This document shows, piece after piece, positions 12,247 through 22,846 of a stretch of 64,000 bases of DNA; positions within the stretch are counted from its first letter, which is position 1; the number at the start of each line of letters is the position of its first letter. Below the pieces are notes generated by a model. That model saw only the letters and a list, made by a program, of their open reading frames with translations, was not told the DNA's origin and searched no databases. Origin of the DNA: Litorilituus sediminis. GTDB taxonomy: Bacteria; Pseudomonadota; Gammaproteobacteria; Enterobacterales; Alteromonadaceae. Position numbers and translations under genes: made by a program. Location: positions 1,116,001 through 1,180,000 of the forward strand of contig NZ_CP034759.1 in NCBI RefSeq assembly GCF_004295665.1, in the 5' to 3' direction.

Positions 12247-14721
12247 TTAGAATGTTTTACCAATATTAAAGCTAAAGAATGCTGTATCGTCGTCTTCTTC
12301 TTCCCTTAACGACTTGGCAAAACTAAAAATCATCGGTCCCATAGGTGAAAGCCATTGTATCGATAAACCAGCTGAGCTTCTATAGCGAGTTGGATCTGAG
12401 TAATCGACAATTTTTTCAAACTCTTTTGGATCAAGATCTCGATAGTCATCTGGATTAAACTCTGTATCCCACACGTTACCAATATCAACAAATAAACTGG
12501 TTCGTACACTATTAGAGTAACTTTCATCTAAAAATGGCGTCGGTACGATTAACTCAAGACCAGCCAAAGCAATAGCATTACCACCAACAGATCGTCTAGA
12601 TGTTTCAATTGCATCATGATCAGAACCTAAACAGCAACCAGTACTGGTTCCAGTTGGGTCTGGCGTGCTAGGGATCTTGGTTGGGTAGCGGTATATTGCT
12701 CTTGGACCAACCGTATTATTTTCAAAACCACGTAGGGTATCGGCACCACCCGCTCTAAAGTTTTCCCAAAACGGTAACAACTGATCATGACCATTAACAT
12801 CACCATAACCGTTAGCATAACCTAGTTGTAATCGGGTTAACACTGACCACTTTTGATTTCGTGTTAACGGGAAGTAATGCTTACTATCATAATTTAACTT
12901 AAAGTACTGTAAATCTGACTTAGGTGAAGTCATCTTATAAGATAACGTCTGTTGAGAACCCGCGGTTGGGAAAGTACCACGGTTCAAGGTTGAACGTGAT
13001 AAACCGGCATTTAAGTCAAGCGTCTTAAATTCTAACTGGCCATCTGGATCATTTGGATCAGCATAAATATCATAAAACTGCTGAATTTGCTCATACGCTT
13101 CTAATTGTGAAATTTGGTTGTATTTCCAGCCTACACCAAAATTAACACGTAAATATTCATTTACTGGGAAGCCCCAGTTTAAACCTAAACCAAAGGTTTT
13201 ATTGTTATATTCAACCATGTTAGCTTGGCCGGCATCATACTCGTTAAAGTATACCTGTCCACCAAGTGACACAGCATCAACAGTAAAATAAGGATCGGTA
13301 TAAGAAACACTCACACTTTTCGAATAAGTATTGGTATTGATATTAAAGCCTAAGCGATTACCCGTACCCAAAAAGTTATTTTGCTGAATACCAGCATTCA
13401 AACTTAACTTCGTTTGTGAGCCATAGCCAATACCGGCAGTAAAGGAACCAGAAGGCTGCTCTTTTACGGTAAAATCAACATCCACTAAATCATCTTCATT
13501 TGGTAATTGCTTGGTTTCAAACTCTACGGTTTCTAAATAAGGCAAGCGCGATAAACGAGATTTTGAGTGCTCAACCATATTATTAGATAACCATGCACCT
13601 TCCATTTGCCTCATTTCACGGCGTAATACCGCATCTGAAGTAACATGGTTACCAGTAAAGTTGACTTTATTCACGTAAATACGTTTACCCGGATCAACGG
13701 ATATAGATAACTTTACCGTATGATCTTCATCATTAATTTCTGGAATAGTGACCACTTTAGGATAAGCATAACCATAACGCCCTAAAAATTTACTTATCAC
13801 TTCTTCGGTATAAGTAACTTCTGCACCGTTATAAAGTTCGTCAGCCTGTATTGGATTAATTGCGCGTATGGTCGACTCAAAACCCGCCATATCGCCAATA
13901 AAGTCTACTTCACTTACTTTATAAGTTTCACCTTCCGTAACGTTTAGTGCAATGTAGACACCTTGTTTATCTGGCGTCATAGATACTTGGGTAGAATCAA
14001 CCTTAAAGCGTAAATAGCCTCGATCAAGATAATAACTATTGATGGTTTCCATATCCCCTTGCAGGGTTTGTTTTTGGTACCTATCTTGCGCCATGAAGTT
14101 CCACCATGGCGAATCAAAAGTTAGCTCAATTTTATCAAGTATTTCAGCATCACTAAAGACTTCATTACCAACAATATTGATTTGTTTAATTGCCGCAGCA
14201 TCACCTTCAACAAAGTTAAACTCAAGGTTCACACGGTTACGCGGCAGGTGTGTTATCTTAGTTGTTACATTGGCACTATATTTACCAACGCTGTGATAAA
14301 AGTCTTCTAAGCCCATTTCGATACCAGAAATTACGGTACGATCTAGGGTTTCACCGACACGAATATTACTGCCATCTAAACTTTCAGTTAGCTGTTCATC
14401 TTTTAAATCACTATTACCTTCAAAAATAATATCGGCAATAGTTTCACGCTCTCTAACACGATAGACTAAGCGATTACCATCACGATAAACTCTAATATCA
14501 TTAAAGTGTCCTGATTTATAAAGCGCCTTTATTGACTGAGAAATTCGAAATTCATTTAATGAATCGCCGACATTGAAAGGGATATGAGTAAGCGCAGCAC
14601 CTAAAGCAACACGTTGTAAGCCTTTTACTTCAATATCTTCTACTTGAAATTCTTGTGCTGCTTGAACGTTTGCCCCTAATGTACCTAATAATACAGCTAA
14701 GGCTAATTTTTTAATTATCAT
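12247..14721 (-). CDS. bamA: Outer membrane protein assembly factor BamA
   Basis: Central component of the BAM complex, inserting beta-barrel proteins into the outer membrane. A signal peptide ends around ANVQA (residue ~22), then five POTRA domains run to about residue 420, then the 16-strand barrel. The loop-6 motif LRGFE, preceded by RAGGAD, is present, and the chain ends in an aromatic (GKTF), as needed for its own insertion. Extracellular loop 6 contains two adjacent cysteines (TGCCLG). Length 824 residues (E. coli 810). Confidence 0.97.
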   Translation of the reverse strand: MIIKKLALAVLLGTLGANVQAAQEFQVEDIEVKGLQRVALGAALTHIPFNVGDSLNEFRISQSIKALYKSGHFNDIRVYRDGNRLVYRVRERETIADIIFEGNSDLKDEQLTESLDGSNIRVGETLDRTVISGIEMGLEDFYHSVGKYSANVTTKITHLPRNRVNLEFNFVEGDAAAIKQINIVGNEVFSDAEILDKIELTFDSPWWNFMAQDRYQKQTLQGDMETINSYYLDRGYLRFKVDSTQVSMTPDKQGVYIALNVTEGETYKVSEVDFIGDMAGFESTIRAINPIQADELYNGAEVTYTEEVISKFLGRYGYAYPKVVTIPEINDEDHTVKLSISVDPGKRIYVNKVNFTGNHVTSDAVLRREMRQMEGAWLSNNMVEHSKSRLSRLPYLETVEFETKQLPNEDDLVDVDFTVKEQPSGSFTAGIGYGSQTKLSLNAGIQQNNFLGTGNRLGFNINTNTYSKSVSVSYTDPYFTVDAVSLGGQVYFNEYDAGQANMVEYNNKTFGLGLNWGFPVNEYLRVNFGVGWKYNQISQLEAYEQIQQFYDIYADPNDPDGQLEFKTLDLNAGLSRSTLNRGTFPTAGSQQTLSYKMTSPKSDLQYFKLNYDSKHYFPLTRNQKWSVLTRLQLGYANGYGDVNGHDQLLPFWENFRAGGADTLRGFENNTVGPRAIYRYPTKIPSTPDPTGTSTGCCLGSDHDAIETSRRSVGGNAIALAGLELIVPTPFLDESYSNSVRTSLFVDIGNVWDTEFNPDDYRDLDPKEFEKIVDYSDPTRYRSSAGLSIQWLSPMGPMIFSFAKSLREEEDDDTAFFSFNIGKTF

Positions 14722-14840
14722 ATAATTTTAACTTAAAATACTTCTTATTCTAACAAGTGCTTAGCACTTATCCTGTTCATTTGCCAAACAAATCTATTAT
14801 CTGGTTTTTTGCGCGACATAAATAACTATCTTTAGCTTTT

Positions 14841-16202
14841 CTAGCCCAAGACACGACTAAAGTCGTTAAACAAGCCAATGGCCATTAGCATCAATAAGGC
14901 AATAGCGCCAAACTTAAATCCAGCTTCTTGCACATTTTCTGGTACAGGCTTTCCAGTTAAAAGCTCTATAACATAATAAAGTAAGTGCCCGCCATCAAGT
15001 ACTGGCAAAGGTAAAAGGTTAATTATGCCTAAATTAATACTAATTAGCGCCAAAAAGCCTAAAAAATAGACAAGACCATGGCCTGCACTACTACCTGCCC
15101 CTTGAGCAATGCCAATAGGCCCACTTAAGTTTTTAACCGAAACATCACCTGTGATCAGTTTGCCAATCATTGAAAATGTTAACTCGGTTAATTCCCAAGT
15201 ACGTTTGATACTTTGCCAAATAGCGTCTATAACACCGTAAGCTAAATTAATTCGATACTCTTGTGGCCAAGAGTCAAACTTAGGAGCTACCCCCAAGTAG
15301 CCAACAGTTTCATTATTTCTTTGCACGGCTGTTGGAGTCACCATGATATCTTTAACAACACCTTGGCGTTCAACTGTAACTGAGACAGCTTGATTTGGAT
15401 ATTGTTTAATTTTTTTCGCAAAAATATGCCAATCAGCATTTATTGACTCACCAGATACCGCCAGTAACTTATCACCAACTTGTAAACCTGCCAACTCTGC
15501 TGGACTACCTTGACCAATATTTGCCAGTTCATTGTAAGCTTTTGGCGTAAATGGGCTAATACCTAAACTTGCTAAAGCACTGGTTTTATCTGGAGAGAAC
15601 TGCCAGTCGCGAATATCTAGCTTTTGATGAGAAACATATTGGCTATCTTTGGACTTAGTACTAATTTCAATACTATCGCCACCTATTTTACTGATCAGTG
15701 CTAAATTAACCGCTTGCCAATCTAACGTCGTCTTTTTATCAATAGCAACAATTTCAGTATCTGCCATTAAGTTGGCCTTAGCAGCGATTGAATCTGGAGC
15801 AACATCACCAATAATGGGTTTGACACTGGGCACACCAATTAAAAACATCAAATAAAAAGCAAAAATAGCAAAAGCAAAGTTTGCCAAAGGTCCGGCGGCA
15901 ATAATAGCAATACGTTGATAAACGCTTTTAGAGTTAAAGGTTTTATCTTTATCTTGCTCAGCTACATCGTCAACTCTTTCATCAAGCATCTTAACATAAC
16001 CACCAAGCGGTATTAGCGCGATAACATACTCAGTGCCGTCTTGCCCAACCTTTCTCCATAAAGCCTTACCAAAACCAACAGAGAATCGCTCTACTTTAAC
16101 GCCATTTTTTCTTGCTACCCAAAAATGACCGTACTCATGCACAGTAACCAGAATACCTAAAGCAATAACAAACGAGGCTAAATTCCAAATAAAATCAAAC
16201 AT
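14841..16202 (-). CDS. rseP: RIP-type zinc metalloprotease RseP
   Basis: Inner-membrane site-2 protease that cleaves anti-sigma-E factor RseA within the membrane during envelope stress and clears signal peptide remnants. The zinc motif HEYGH is at residues 22-26 in the first transmembrane helix; the third metal ligand is in LPLPVLDGGH near residue 400. Two PDZ domains lie between (VAPDSIAAKANL and GSPAELAGLQVGD). Length 453 residues (E. coli 450). Only 6 bp separate it from dxr, so the two are surely co-transcribed. Confidence 0.96.
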   Translation of the reverse strand: MFDFIWNLASFVIALGILVTVHEYGHFWVARKNGVKVERFSVGFGKALWRKVGQDGTEYVIALIPLGGYVKMLDERVDDVAEQDKDKTFNSKSVYQRIAIIAAGPLANFAFAIFAFYLMFLIGVPSVKPIIGDVAPDSIAAKANLMADTEIVAIDKKTTLDWQAVNLALISKIGGDSIEISTKSKDSQYVSHQKLDIRDWQFSPDKTSALASLGISPFTPKAYNELANIGQGSPAELAGLQVGDKLLAVSGESINADWHIFAKKIKQYPNQAVSVTVERQGVVKDIMVTPTAVQRNNETVGYLGVAPKFDSWPQEYRINLAYGVIDAIWQSIKRTWELTELTFSMIGKLITGDVSVKNLSGPIGIAQGAGSSAGHGLVYFLGFLALISINLGIINLLPLPVLDGGHLLYYVIELLTGKPVPENVQEAGFKFGAIALLMLMAIGLFNDFSRVLG

Positions 16203-16208
16203 AGAAAA

Positions 16209-17441
16209 CTACTCACTGACCTCGGCATTATTTTTTTTCAAGCCATCAGCAGGTAAAAGCTCACGAGCAAATTGACGAGCTTTACCATCGATTGCTAAAA
16301 CATCATCAATGCTTGCAATAATTAGTGATTCAAACTCCCGCACCGCAGCAGCATTTATTTTGTAAATATCAGTAAAAGCAATTTGCTCAGATAAAAAGGC
16401 CTCAACGGCAATTTCATTGGCCGCATTTAATGCTGTACAAGCGGCTTGGCCTTTTTTACACGCTGCAATTGCCAACTTCAAATTAGGATACTTGGCAAAA
16501 TCAGGCGCTTGAAAATCAAATGATGCTGTTGTAAAGAAATCTAGTGGTGCTACACCAGAGTCAATACGCTCGGGAAATGATAAAGCATGAGCAATAGGCG
16601 TGCGCATATCAGGATTGCCCATTTGAGCAATAACCGAGCCATCAATATACTGAACCATAGAGTGAATAGTGCTTTGTGGATGCAACACAACCTGAATATC
16701 ATCAGCTGTTAAATTGAATAACCACTTAGCTTCAATAAACTCTAGCCCTTTATTCATCATAGTTGCTGAGTCAACTGAAATTTTACGGCCCATATCCCAA
16801 TTAGGGTGAGCGCATGCTTGCTCTGGCGTAACCGAAGCTAGTTTATCAATTGACCAAGTTCGAAATGGGCCACCTGAGCCAGTAAGCAAAATCTTACTTA
16901 TGCCTTGTTCAGCGATATGACTGTCAGCCGCATTCGCTTGCATATGAGCAGGCAGGCATTGAAAAATCGCGTTATGTTCACTGTCAATCGGCAATAATAT
17001 CGCACCAGACTCTTTAACCGCAGCCATAAAAATAGCGCCGGATGTAACTAAGGCTTCTTTATTAGCAAGTAAAACGCGTTTACCCGCTTTGGCGGCGGCA
17101 AGGGTTGGCATAAGACCTGATGCACCAACGATAGCAGCCATTACCGTATCGACATCTGGAGAGCTCGCCACATCAACTAATGCGTCTTTCCCCAATTTTA
17201 CTTGAATATCATTGATGCCAGCGTGTTTAAGTTTATCTTGTAATTGCTTGCCATGCTCTATAGAAACCATAACAACAACGTTAGGACGAAATTCAAGGCA
17301 CTGCTCAAATAAGGTATCAACACTGGCATTAGCAGCTAGGCTGATAACATCAAAGCGTTCTGGGTGTAAACGAACAACCTCTAGCGTGCTCTTACCGATA
17401 GAGCCCGTTGAACCTAAAATACAAAGCTGATGACGAGACAC
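16209..17441 (-). CDS. dxr: 1-deoxy-D-xylulose 5-phosphate reductoisomerase
   Basis: Second enzyme of the MEP isoprenoid pathway, converting DXP to MEP with NADPH. NADPH-binding GSTGSIG is at residues 10-16. LLANKEALV and the metal/substrate region [11 protein letters not shown] follow, then a flexible-loop segment containing [14 protein letters not shown]. Length 410 residues (E. coli 398). It supplies precursors used by the neighbouring uppS product. Confidence 0.97.
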   Translation of the reverse strand: MSRHQLCILGSTGSIGKSTLEVVRLHPERFDVISLAANASVDTLFEQCLEFRPNVVVMVSIEHGKQLQDKLKHAGINDIQVKLGKDALVDVASSPDVDTVMAAIVGASGLMPTLAAAKAGKRVLLANKEALVTSGAIFMAAVKESGAILLPIDSEHNAIFQCLPAHMQANAADSHIAEQGISKILLTGSGGPFRTWSIDKLASVTPEQACAHPNWDMGRKISVDSATMMNKGLEFIEAKWLFNLTADDIQVVLHPQSTIHSMVQYIDGSVIAQMGNPDMRTPIAHALSFPERIDSGVAPLDFFTTASFDFQAPDFAKYPNLKLAIAACKKGQAACTALNAANEIAVEAFLSEQIAFTDIYKINAAAVREFESLIIASIDDVLAIDGKARQFARELLPADGLKKNNAEVSE

Positions 17442-17446
17442 TTAAC

Positions 17447-18313
17447 TTACCAACCTAATAATACGTAGCACAATGCAAATATAGGCGCAGTTGCAGTTAA
17501 ACTATCGATGCGATCAAGAATACCGCCATGACCTGGTAAAATAGAGCCACTATCTTTTACGCCGGCTTGTCTTTTAAACATGCTCTCATTTAAATCACCC
17601 AGCACTGAAATTGTGGTAATCAATATAGTAACCGCTAAAGCAATGGTAAATTGTTCTCCGCTCCAACCTAAATTAAAACCGAGAGCCGCAGTTAAAATGC
17701 AGGCACAAACAACACCACCGACAAAACCTTCGATTGTTTTTCCTGGGCTGACATTCGGCATTAATTTATGTTTACCCATAGATTTACCGACAAAGTACGC
17801 GCCAATATCAGCACTCCATACCATTAAAAATAAAAACATCAGTAACTGCGCCCCGTGATATGGATCTAACGGATAGTCGTTACTGCGAATAACCACAAAG
17901 GCTAACCAGGTAGGAATGAGTGTTAACCAGCCAAAAATACCACGCACAGAGCGATGGCTTGACCAAAACGAACTAAACTTAGGGTATACAAACATTAGTA
18001 CTGCTGACAATGCCCACCACAATACCGCAAGCCATAAAAGCATAACAGCTACTTGAGCCAGTTGTCTGTCATCACGCCATAAGTCTTGCGGAGGTAAGAT
18101 ATACCAAAGTAACGCAATAAGACCTGCCGTTGCGCCAACAAAAAATAGACGTTTAGCGTTGCTAACAAAGCCCATTAAAGGGCCCCACTCCCATGCACCT
18201 ATTGCCAAAATAGCGAGCAACAAAGCTGAAAAATATGGCAAAGGTAAATAAAAAATAGCACTAATAGCTGCGGGAGCTAAAATGACTGCTGTGATGATGC
18301 GTTGTTTTAACAA
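17447..18313 (-). CDS. cdsA: Phosphatidate cytidylyltransferase
   Basis: Polytopic inner-membrane enzyme making CDP-diacylglycerol, the branch point to all phospholipids. Several hydrophobic helices are visible, and the C-terminal CDP-DAG synthase signature is complete (GVKDSGSILPGHGGILDRID). Length 288 residues (E. coli 285). It lies 5 bp upstream of dxr; 72 bp separate it from uppS. Confidence 0.96.
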   Translation of the reverse strand: MLKQRIITAVILAPAAISAIFYLPLPYFSALLLAILAIGAWEWGPLMGFVSNAKRLFFVGATAGLIALLWYILPPQDLWRDDRQLAQVAVMLLWLAVLWWALSAVLMFVYPKFSSFWSSHRSVRGIFGWLTLIPTWLAFVVIRSNDYPLDPYHGAQLLMFLFLMVWSADIGAYFVGKSMGKHKLMPNVSPGKTIEGFVGGVVCACILTAALGFNLGWSGEQFTIALAVTILITTISVLGDLNESMFKRQAGVKDSGSILPGHGGILDRIDSLTATAPIFALCYVLLGW

Positions 18314-18385
18314 GTGTTACCCTTCTATATTAAATACTTGAAATTATTATTTTTATTAAATTTATAAATCACTTTAATCGCGATA

Positions 18386-19156
18386 TTACGCTTGTTCTTT
18401 TTTACCTGCTACTTGCTCGCCAGTTTTACCAAAACGTCTTTCTCTTTGTGTAAACGTGGTCATCGCTTGCTCAAAAGCTTGTTCATTAAAATCAGGCCAC
18501 AGTGTTTCAGTAAAATACAATTCTGCATAGGCTGCTTGCCAAAGGAGAAAGTTACTAATTCTGTAGTCACCGCCTGTTCTAATCAATAAATCCAGCGGTG
18601 GTAAATTTGCTAAACAGGTATGCTGATGAAGTAACTCTTCTGAAATATCTTCTGGTGCGAGTTTACCTTGTTGTACTTTGTCTGCTAATTGCTTAGCCGC
18701 ATGAGTAATATCCCATCGTCCGCCATAATTAGCGGCAATTGATAATACCATGCCAGTATTTTGTGCTGTTAACTCTTCTGATTTTTTTATATTTTTTTGT
18801 AGTTTCTCAGAAAAACGGCTAACGTCACCAATAATTTGAAAGCGAATATTGTGTTTATGAAGGCGCTTCACTTCTTTTGTCAGCACATACATAAACAAGT
18901 CCATTAACACACTAACCTCTTTTTCAGGTCGTTGCCAATTTTCACTACTAAAGGCAAACAAGGTTAACGCTTGCACGCCATTTTTTCTGGCACTGGTTAC
19001 AACGGCCCGTACCGACTCGACACCGGCTTTATGGCCCGCAACACGACCTTTCCCTTGTAATTGCGCCCAACGACCATTACCGTCCATAATCACAGCGACA
19101 TGCTGTAAAGATGATATGCTCGCTACTTCTGCTGTGCCTTTATTATCGTTATCCAA
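18386..19156 (-). CDS. uppS: Undecaprenyl diphosphate synthase (cis-prenyltransferase)
   Basis: Makes the C55 undecaprenyl diphosphate carrier for peptidoglycan and surface polysaccharide by cis-condensation of IPP onto FPP. The signature MDGNGRWA is at residues 24-31 with catalytic Asp25. NYGGRWDI and [12 protein letters not shown] supply the second substrate-binding region; the usual Glu of RTGGE is an Asp here, a conservative change. Length 256 residues (E. coli 253). An intrinsic terminator at 19240-19276 isolates this gene from frr, so uppS probably begins a new transcript. Confidence 0.96.
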   Translation of the reverse strand: MDNDNKGTAEVASISSLQHVAVIMDGNGRWAQLQGKGRVAGHKAGVESVRAVVTSARKNGVQALTLFAFSSENWQRPEKEVSVLMDLFMYVLTKEVKRLHKHNIRFQIIGDVSRFSEKLQKNIKKSEELTAQNTGMVLSIAANYGGRWDITHAAKQLADKVQQGKLAPEDISEELLHQHTCLANLPPLDLLIRTGGDYRISNFLLWQAAYAELYFTETLWPDFNEQAFEQAMTTFTQRERRFGKTGEQVAGKKEQA

Positions 19157-19239
19157 TGATGCCTATTCCTATATGATAACTATCACAAAACTGTCGTACT
19201 TATTTCAGCAACTAAACTAGTGTTAGCCACATAAAATAA

Positions 19240-19276
19240 AACGCCAGTAAGCTCCGATATGGGCTAATCTGGCGTT
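19240..19276 (-). terminator. frr intrinsic terminator
   Basis: Minus-strand stem AACGCCAG / CTGGCGTT, with further pairing in the 21-nt centre (AGCC/GGCT-like), followed by TTATTTT. Located 20 bp after the frr stop. Confidence 0.85.
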
Positions 19277-19295
19277 GTTATACCGAGTTAAAGTG

Positions 19296-19853
19296 TTAGA
19301 TTTCCATCAATTCTGCTTCTTTTTTAACAAGCAGCTCATCAACTTGTTTAACATACGTATCGGTAATTTTTTGGATTTCATCTTCTGCTTGGTGCATTTC
19401 ATCATCACTGATTTCTTTTTCTTTATTCAGTGATTTGATATCAGAGTTAGCATCACGACGAATATTACGAATAGCAACCTTACCGCTTTCGGCTTCACCA
19501 CGAACCACTTTAACTAAGTCTTTACGACGCTCTTCTGTTAATGGCGGTAATGGAATACGAATCAAAGTACCGTTTGATTGTGGGTTTAAGCCTAGGTCTG
19601 ACTTCATGATAGCTTTCTCTACCGCAGCAATCATGGCTTTATCAAATACTGTTATTGATAGATTACGTGCGTCAGGTACTGAAATATTACCTACCTGATT
19701 TAGTGGCGTATCCATACCATAGTATTCAACTGAAATGTTGTCTAACAAAGAAGCGTGAGCACGGCCTGTTCTCACTTTATTTAAGTTGTTTTTAAGCGCT
19801 TCAATACTTTTGCTCATACGCTCTTGAGCATCTTGTTTTATTTCTTCAATCAC
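19296..19853 (-). CDS. frr: Ribosome recycling factor
   Basis: Translation factor that, with EF-G, splits the post-termination ribosome. Length 185 residues equals the family norm. Conserved stretches: the N-terminal helix [38 protein letters not shown], and the C-terminal three-helix-bundle segment [15 protein letters not shown]. It follows pyrH by 56 bp, the typical order. Confidence 0.97.
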   Translation of the reverse strand: MIEEIKQDAQERMSKSIEALKNNLNKVRTGRAHASLLDNISVEYYGMDTPLNQVGNISVPDARNLSITVFDKAMIAAVEKAIMKSDLGLNPQSNGTLIRIPLPPLTEERRKDLVKVVRGEAESGKVAIRNIRRDANSDIKSLNKEKEISDDEMHQAEDEIQKITDTYVKQVDELLVKKEAELMEI

Positions 19854-19909
19854 GTTAAATTTCCTGAAAATTATTAGTGTCTATAACAGTTATCTTATCA
19901 AGTAATTAC

Positions 19910-20641
19910 TTAGCTTGCATTGGTAATCGTGGTACCTTCTGTTTCACCCATAATTACTGACTTTAATGCCCCGGCTTTATTCATGTTAAACACACGAATA
20001 GGCATATTATGATCTCTTGCTAAAGTAAAGGCAGCTAAGTCCATTACTTTTAATTCTTTCTCTAGCACTTCGCTATAAGTTAATTCAGTATAAAGTTCAG
20101 CTTCTGGGTTTGTCACCGGATCTTCTGAGTAAATACCGTCCACTTTAGTGGCTTTTAAAACCGCATCGGCTTCAATTTCAATACCGCGTAAACAAGCCGC
20201 TGAATCAGTTGTAAAAAATGGATTACCCGTACCAGCAGAGAAAATTACCACACGACCTGACTTTAATAAGCTAATGGCATTTGCCCAGTTATAGCGCTCA
20301 CAAACGCCGGCTAAATCAATGGCTGACATCAAACGAGTATTGACAAAAGCACGATGTAAAGCATCACGCATTGCTAGACCGTTCATCACAGTAGCTAGCA
20401 TGCCCATTTGGTCACCAACAACGCGGTTCATACCAGCATCAGCAAGACCAGCACCTCTAAATAAGTTACCACCACCGATCACTAGACCGACTTGAATACC
20501 CATTTCAACGAGCTCTTTAATTTCTTGCGCCATACGGTCAAGAATTTTTGGATCAATACCAAAGCCCTCATCTCCCATGAGTGCTTCACCACTAAGTTTA
20601 AGAAGAATACGACGATAAGTTGGTTTAAGATTGGTGGTCAT
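19910..20641 (-). CDS. pyrH: Uridylate kinase
   Basis: Hexameric bacterial UMP kinase of the amino acid kinase fold. Conserved parts: [20 protein letters not shown] at the N-terminus, [50 protein letters not shown] and [13 protein letters not shown]. Length 243 residues (E. coli 241). It is cut off from tsf upstream by two terminators and a 490-bp gap, so it must have its own promoter inside or near that gap. Confidence 0.97.
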   Translation of the reverse strand: MTTNLKPTYRRILLKLSGEALMGDEGFGIDPKILDRMAQEIKELVEMGIQVGLVIGGGNLFRGAGLADAGMNRVVGDQMGMLATVMNGLAMRDALHRAFVNTRLMSAIDLAGVCERYNWANAISLLKSGRVVIFSAGTGNPFFTTDSAACLRGIEIEADAVLKATKVDGIYSEDPVTNPEAELYTELTYSEVLEKELKVMDLAAFTLARDHNMPIRVFNMNKAGALKSVIMGETEGTTITNAS

Positions 20642-20714
20642 AGGGAAAACATTCCTTCATTGATGTTCAATATACGGTGTTTAACAAACATTGCTTGTTA
20701 AAAAGCCTATAAAA

Positions 20715-20740
20715 AAGCCACGGCCAAAATTGACCGCGGC
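20715..20740 (-). terminator. Second hairpin terminator between tsf and pyrH
   Basis: On the minus strand, AGCCGCGGTC pairs with GGCCGTGGCT (two G-U pairs) around a 6-nt loop, then TTTTTTATAGG. A GC-rich stem plus U-tract makes a good intrinsic terminator upstream of pyrH. Confidence 0.75.
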
Positions 20741-20829
20741 TATTTTAATACGTTTAGCCTAGTATCGAAAGTCTTTACTGAAAAAACTCATCGTTATTAG
20801 GGACTATTGATCTTTAGAGATTGTTTTTG

Positions 20830-21024
20830 CAGCTATTTGTTAGGCTTTTATACAAGGCGGAGACTTTGCAACGTAGTTATTCTACTTAAAAAGTCGACAA
20901 CGCTGTAAAAATGACCAACAAATGCTGTCCGAAGGATTCGGCTAAAAACGTTTTACTCTTTGTTGAACAGTATTTGCTTAGAATACTAGGCTACATACTA
21001 TTCGCCTTGATTAAAACGTTTTTA
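20830..21024. repeat. Palindromic intergenic element (candidate repeated extragenic element)
   Basis: Two nested inverted-repeat units. Unit 1 (20830-20927) is an imperfect palindrome: outer arms CAGCTATTTGTT and CCAACAAATGCTG, inner TTATACA / TGTAAAA and GACTTT / AAAGTC, centred on GTAG-TTATT-CTAC. Unit 2 is bounded by a perfect 13-bp inverted repeat, TAAAAACGTTTTA (20943-20955) and its complement (21012-21024). The structure is seen directly. Its identity as a dispersed repeat is inference, since no second copy occurs in this window. Confidence 0.55.
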
Positions 21025-21085
21025 TCTCGAACAAAATTTAACCTCAAAAGAACAACAGCCCCTTACACAATAAATATTACAGGCA

Positions 21086-21112
21086 TAAAAAAACGCCTCA
21101 AAGGAGACGTTT
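21086..21112 (-). terminator. tsf intrinsic terminator
   Basis: Minus-strand stem AACGTCTC / GAGGCGTT around CTTT, followed by TTTTTT, just after the tsf stop at 21134. Confidence 0.9.
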
Positions 21113-21133
21113 TTCATTAAAAAAGTTTAAAAC

Positions 21134-21973
21134 TTACTCAGCTTTTGCAGCAGCAATTTGTGCTTCTACTTCAGCAGCAAAGTCTTCTTCTTTCTTCTCA
21201 ATACCTTCACCAACTTCTAGGCGAGAGAAAGCAGTGATAGAAACACCTTTTTCTTTTAATACTTCGCCAACAGTACGCTTAGGTTCGATGATGAAAGCTT
21301 GACCAGTTAAAGAAATTTCACCAGTGAATTTCTTCATACGACCTGTAACCATCTTCTCAGCGATTTCAGCAGGCTTACCTTCGTTCACAGCCATTTCGAT
21401 TTGGATGCGTTTTTCATTCGCAACAACATCAGCTGGAACATCATCAGGCGTTAAGAATTCAGGCTTAGAAGCAGCAACGTGCATAGCAACTTGCTTTAAT
21501 ACTTCAGCATCGCCAGAACCAGCAACAACAACACCAATTTTAGCACCGTGCTTGTATGAAGATAATTCAGCACCTTCAACGTACTCTACACGACGTACAT
21601 TGATGTTTTCACCAATTTTAGCAACTAAAGTAACACGCTTTTCTTCAAATTGTGCTTGTAGCTCTTCAATTGAAGGCTTAGAAGCAGCAGCAGCCTCAGC
21701 AACTTCGTTAGCAAATGCTAAGAAGTTGTCATCTTTAGCTACGAAGTCAGTTTGACAGTTAACTTCAACTAAAGCGCCATCTTTAATGATGATTTGACCT
21801 TCAGCAGCAATGTTACCCGCTTTTTTAGCAGCTTTTGCTTGACCAGACTTACGCATGTTTTCAATTGCAAGTTCCATATCACCATCAGTTTCCTGAAGTG
21901 CTTTCTTACAATCCATCATGCCCGCGCCAGTGCGTTCACGTAATTCTTTAACTTGTGCAGCAGTAATTGCCAT
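21134..21973 (-). CDS. tsf: Elongation factor Ts
   Basis: Guanine nucleotide exchange factor for EF-Tu. The start is placed at the ATG at 21973 ([18 protein letters not shown]), which matches the family N-terminus; an upstream in-frame start (21988) would add MRKLL. Hallmarks: [12 protein letters not shown], the [17 protein letters not shown] motif that contacts EF-Tu, and VAASKPEFL. About 279 residues (E. coli 283). Transcribed with rpsB; a partial terminator-like hairpin lies between them. Confidence 0.97.
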   Translation of the reverse strand: MAITAAQVKELRERTGAGMMDCKKALQETDGDMELAIENMRKSGQAKAAKKAGNIAAEGQIIIKDGALVEVNCQTDFVAKDDNFLAFANEVAEAAAASKPSIEELQAQFEEKRVTLVAKIGENINVRRVEYVEGAELSSYKHGAKIGVVVAGSGDAEVLKQVAMHVAASKPEFLTPDDVPADVVANEKRIQIEMAVNEGKPAEIAEKMVTGRMKKFTGEISLTGQAFIIEPKRTVGEVLKEKGVSITAFSRLEVGEGIEKKEEDFAAEVEAQIAAAKAE

Positions 21974-22048
21974 GAGTAATTTCCTCAATATCTATTCTAT
22001 TATCCCCTACTACATTAACTTAGTAATAAGGCATAAATATTAATAAAG

Positions 22049-22088
22049 AGCCATAAAAGCACTATTTTTCAATGGAGCTTCTATGGCT
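22049..22088 (-). promoter_or_regulatory. Hairpin between rpsB and tsf (possible attenuator)
   Basis: AGCCATAGAAGC and GCTTTTATGGCT pair on the minus strand with a ~16-nt loop, followed by CTTTATT. The U-tract is weak, so partial termination, or a processing site lowering tsf relative to rpsB, is more likely than full termination. Confidence 0.55.
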
Positions 22089-22117
22089 GTTGCATAAAAC
22101 AGTTTTTAAGCTGGTAA

Positions 22118-22846
22118 TTACTCAGCTTCTACGAAACCGTCTTTTTCAGCTTGCACAACGATGTTTTGCTCACGACCTTCAATTACTGCATTCGCAGCTG
22201 CATCACAGTATAAAGTGATTGCACGGATCGCATCATCGTTACCAGGTACGATGTAATCAACACCGTCTGGGCTTGAGTTAGTATCAACAACAGAAATTAC
22301 TGGGATACCTAAGTTGTTTGCTTCTTTAATAGCAATGTGCTCGTGATCAGCATCGATGATAAATAACGCATCAGGTAAGCCACCCATGTTCTTAATACCA
22401 CCTAAGCTCTTGTCAAGCTTTTCCATTTCACGAGTACGCATTAATGCTTCTTTCTTAGTTAACGCTTCGAAAGTACCATCAGTGCTTTGTGCTTCTAAAT
22501 CTTTTAAACGCTTGATAGATTGACGTACTGTTTTCCAGTTAGTCAACATACCACCTAACCAACGGTGGTTAACGAAGAACTGGTCACTTTTAACAGCAGC
22601 ATCTTTGATTGCATCACTTGCAGCGCGCTTAGTACCAACAAATAAAACTTTACCTTTCTTCGAAGAAACATTGTTTAAGAAAGCTAATGCATCGTTGAAC
22701 ATAGGAACAGTTTGTTCTAAGTTGATGATATGAACTTTATCGCGAGCGCCAAAAATGTATGATTTCATTTTTGGATTCCAGTAACGAGTTTTGTGACCGA
22801 AGTGAACACCGGCTTTAAGCATATCGCGCATTGAAACGTTTGGCAT
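22118..22846 (-). CDS. rpsB: 30S ribosomal protein S2
   Basis: Small-subunit protein binding late in assembly and needed for S1 docking. Length 242 residues (E. coli 241). Family stretches: [73 protein letters not shown] and [20 protein letters not shown]. The ribosome binding site GGAAA is just upstream of the ATG. Preceded by a structured leader typical of S2 autoregulation. Confidence 0.98.
   Translation of the reverse strand: MPNVSMRDMLKAGVHFGHKTRYWNPKMKSYIFGARDKVHIINLEQTVPMFNDALAFLNNVSSKKGKVLFVGTKRAASDAIKDAAVKSDQFFVNHRWLGGMLTNWKTVRQSIKRLKDLEAQSTDGTFEALTKKEALMRTREMEKLDKSLGGIKNMGGLPDALFIIDADHEHIAIKEANNLGIPVISVVDTNSSPDGVDYIVPGNDDAIRAITLYCDAAANAVIEGREQNIVVQAEKDGFVEAE

Larger units (their letters stand above)
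20642..21133. other. Long tsf-pyrH intergenic region, no gene
   Basis: This 490-bp gap holds, from right to left, the tsf terminator (21086-21112), an inverted-repeat-rich stretch (20830-21024, listed separately) and a second hairpin (20715-20740). A 69-codon plus-strand open frame at 20911-21120 has no family resemblance and runs through the palindromes and the terminator, so it is not counted as a gene. The pyrH promoter should lie here or in the left part of the gap. Confidence 0.6.

Noticed and set aside
20911-21120. 69-codon plus-strand open frame in the tsf-pyrH gap
   Set aside because: It runs through the 13-bp inverted repeats and the tsf terminator, so the sequence is better explained by structure than by coding.
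21324-21755. 143-codon open frame on the plus strand opposite tsf
   Set aside because: Shadow of the tsf coding sequence; no ribosome binding site and no family resemblance.
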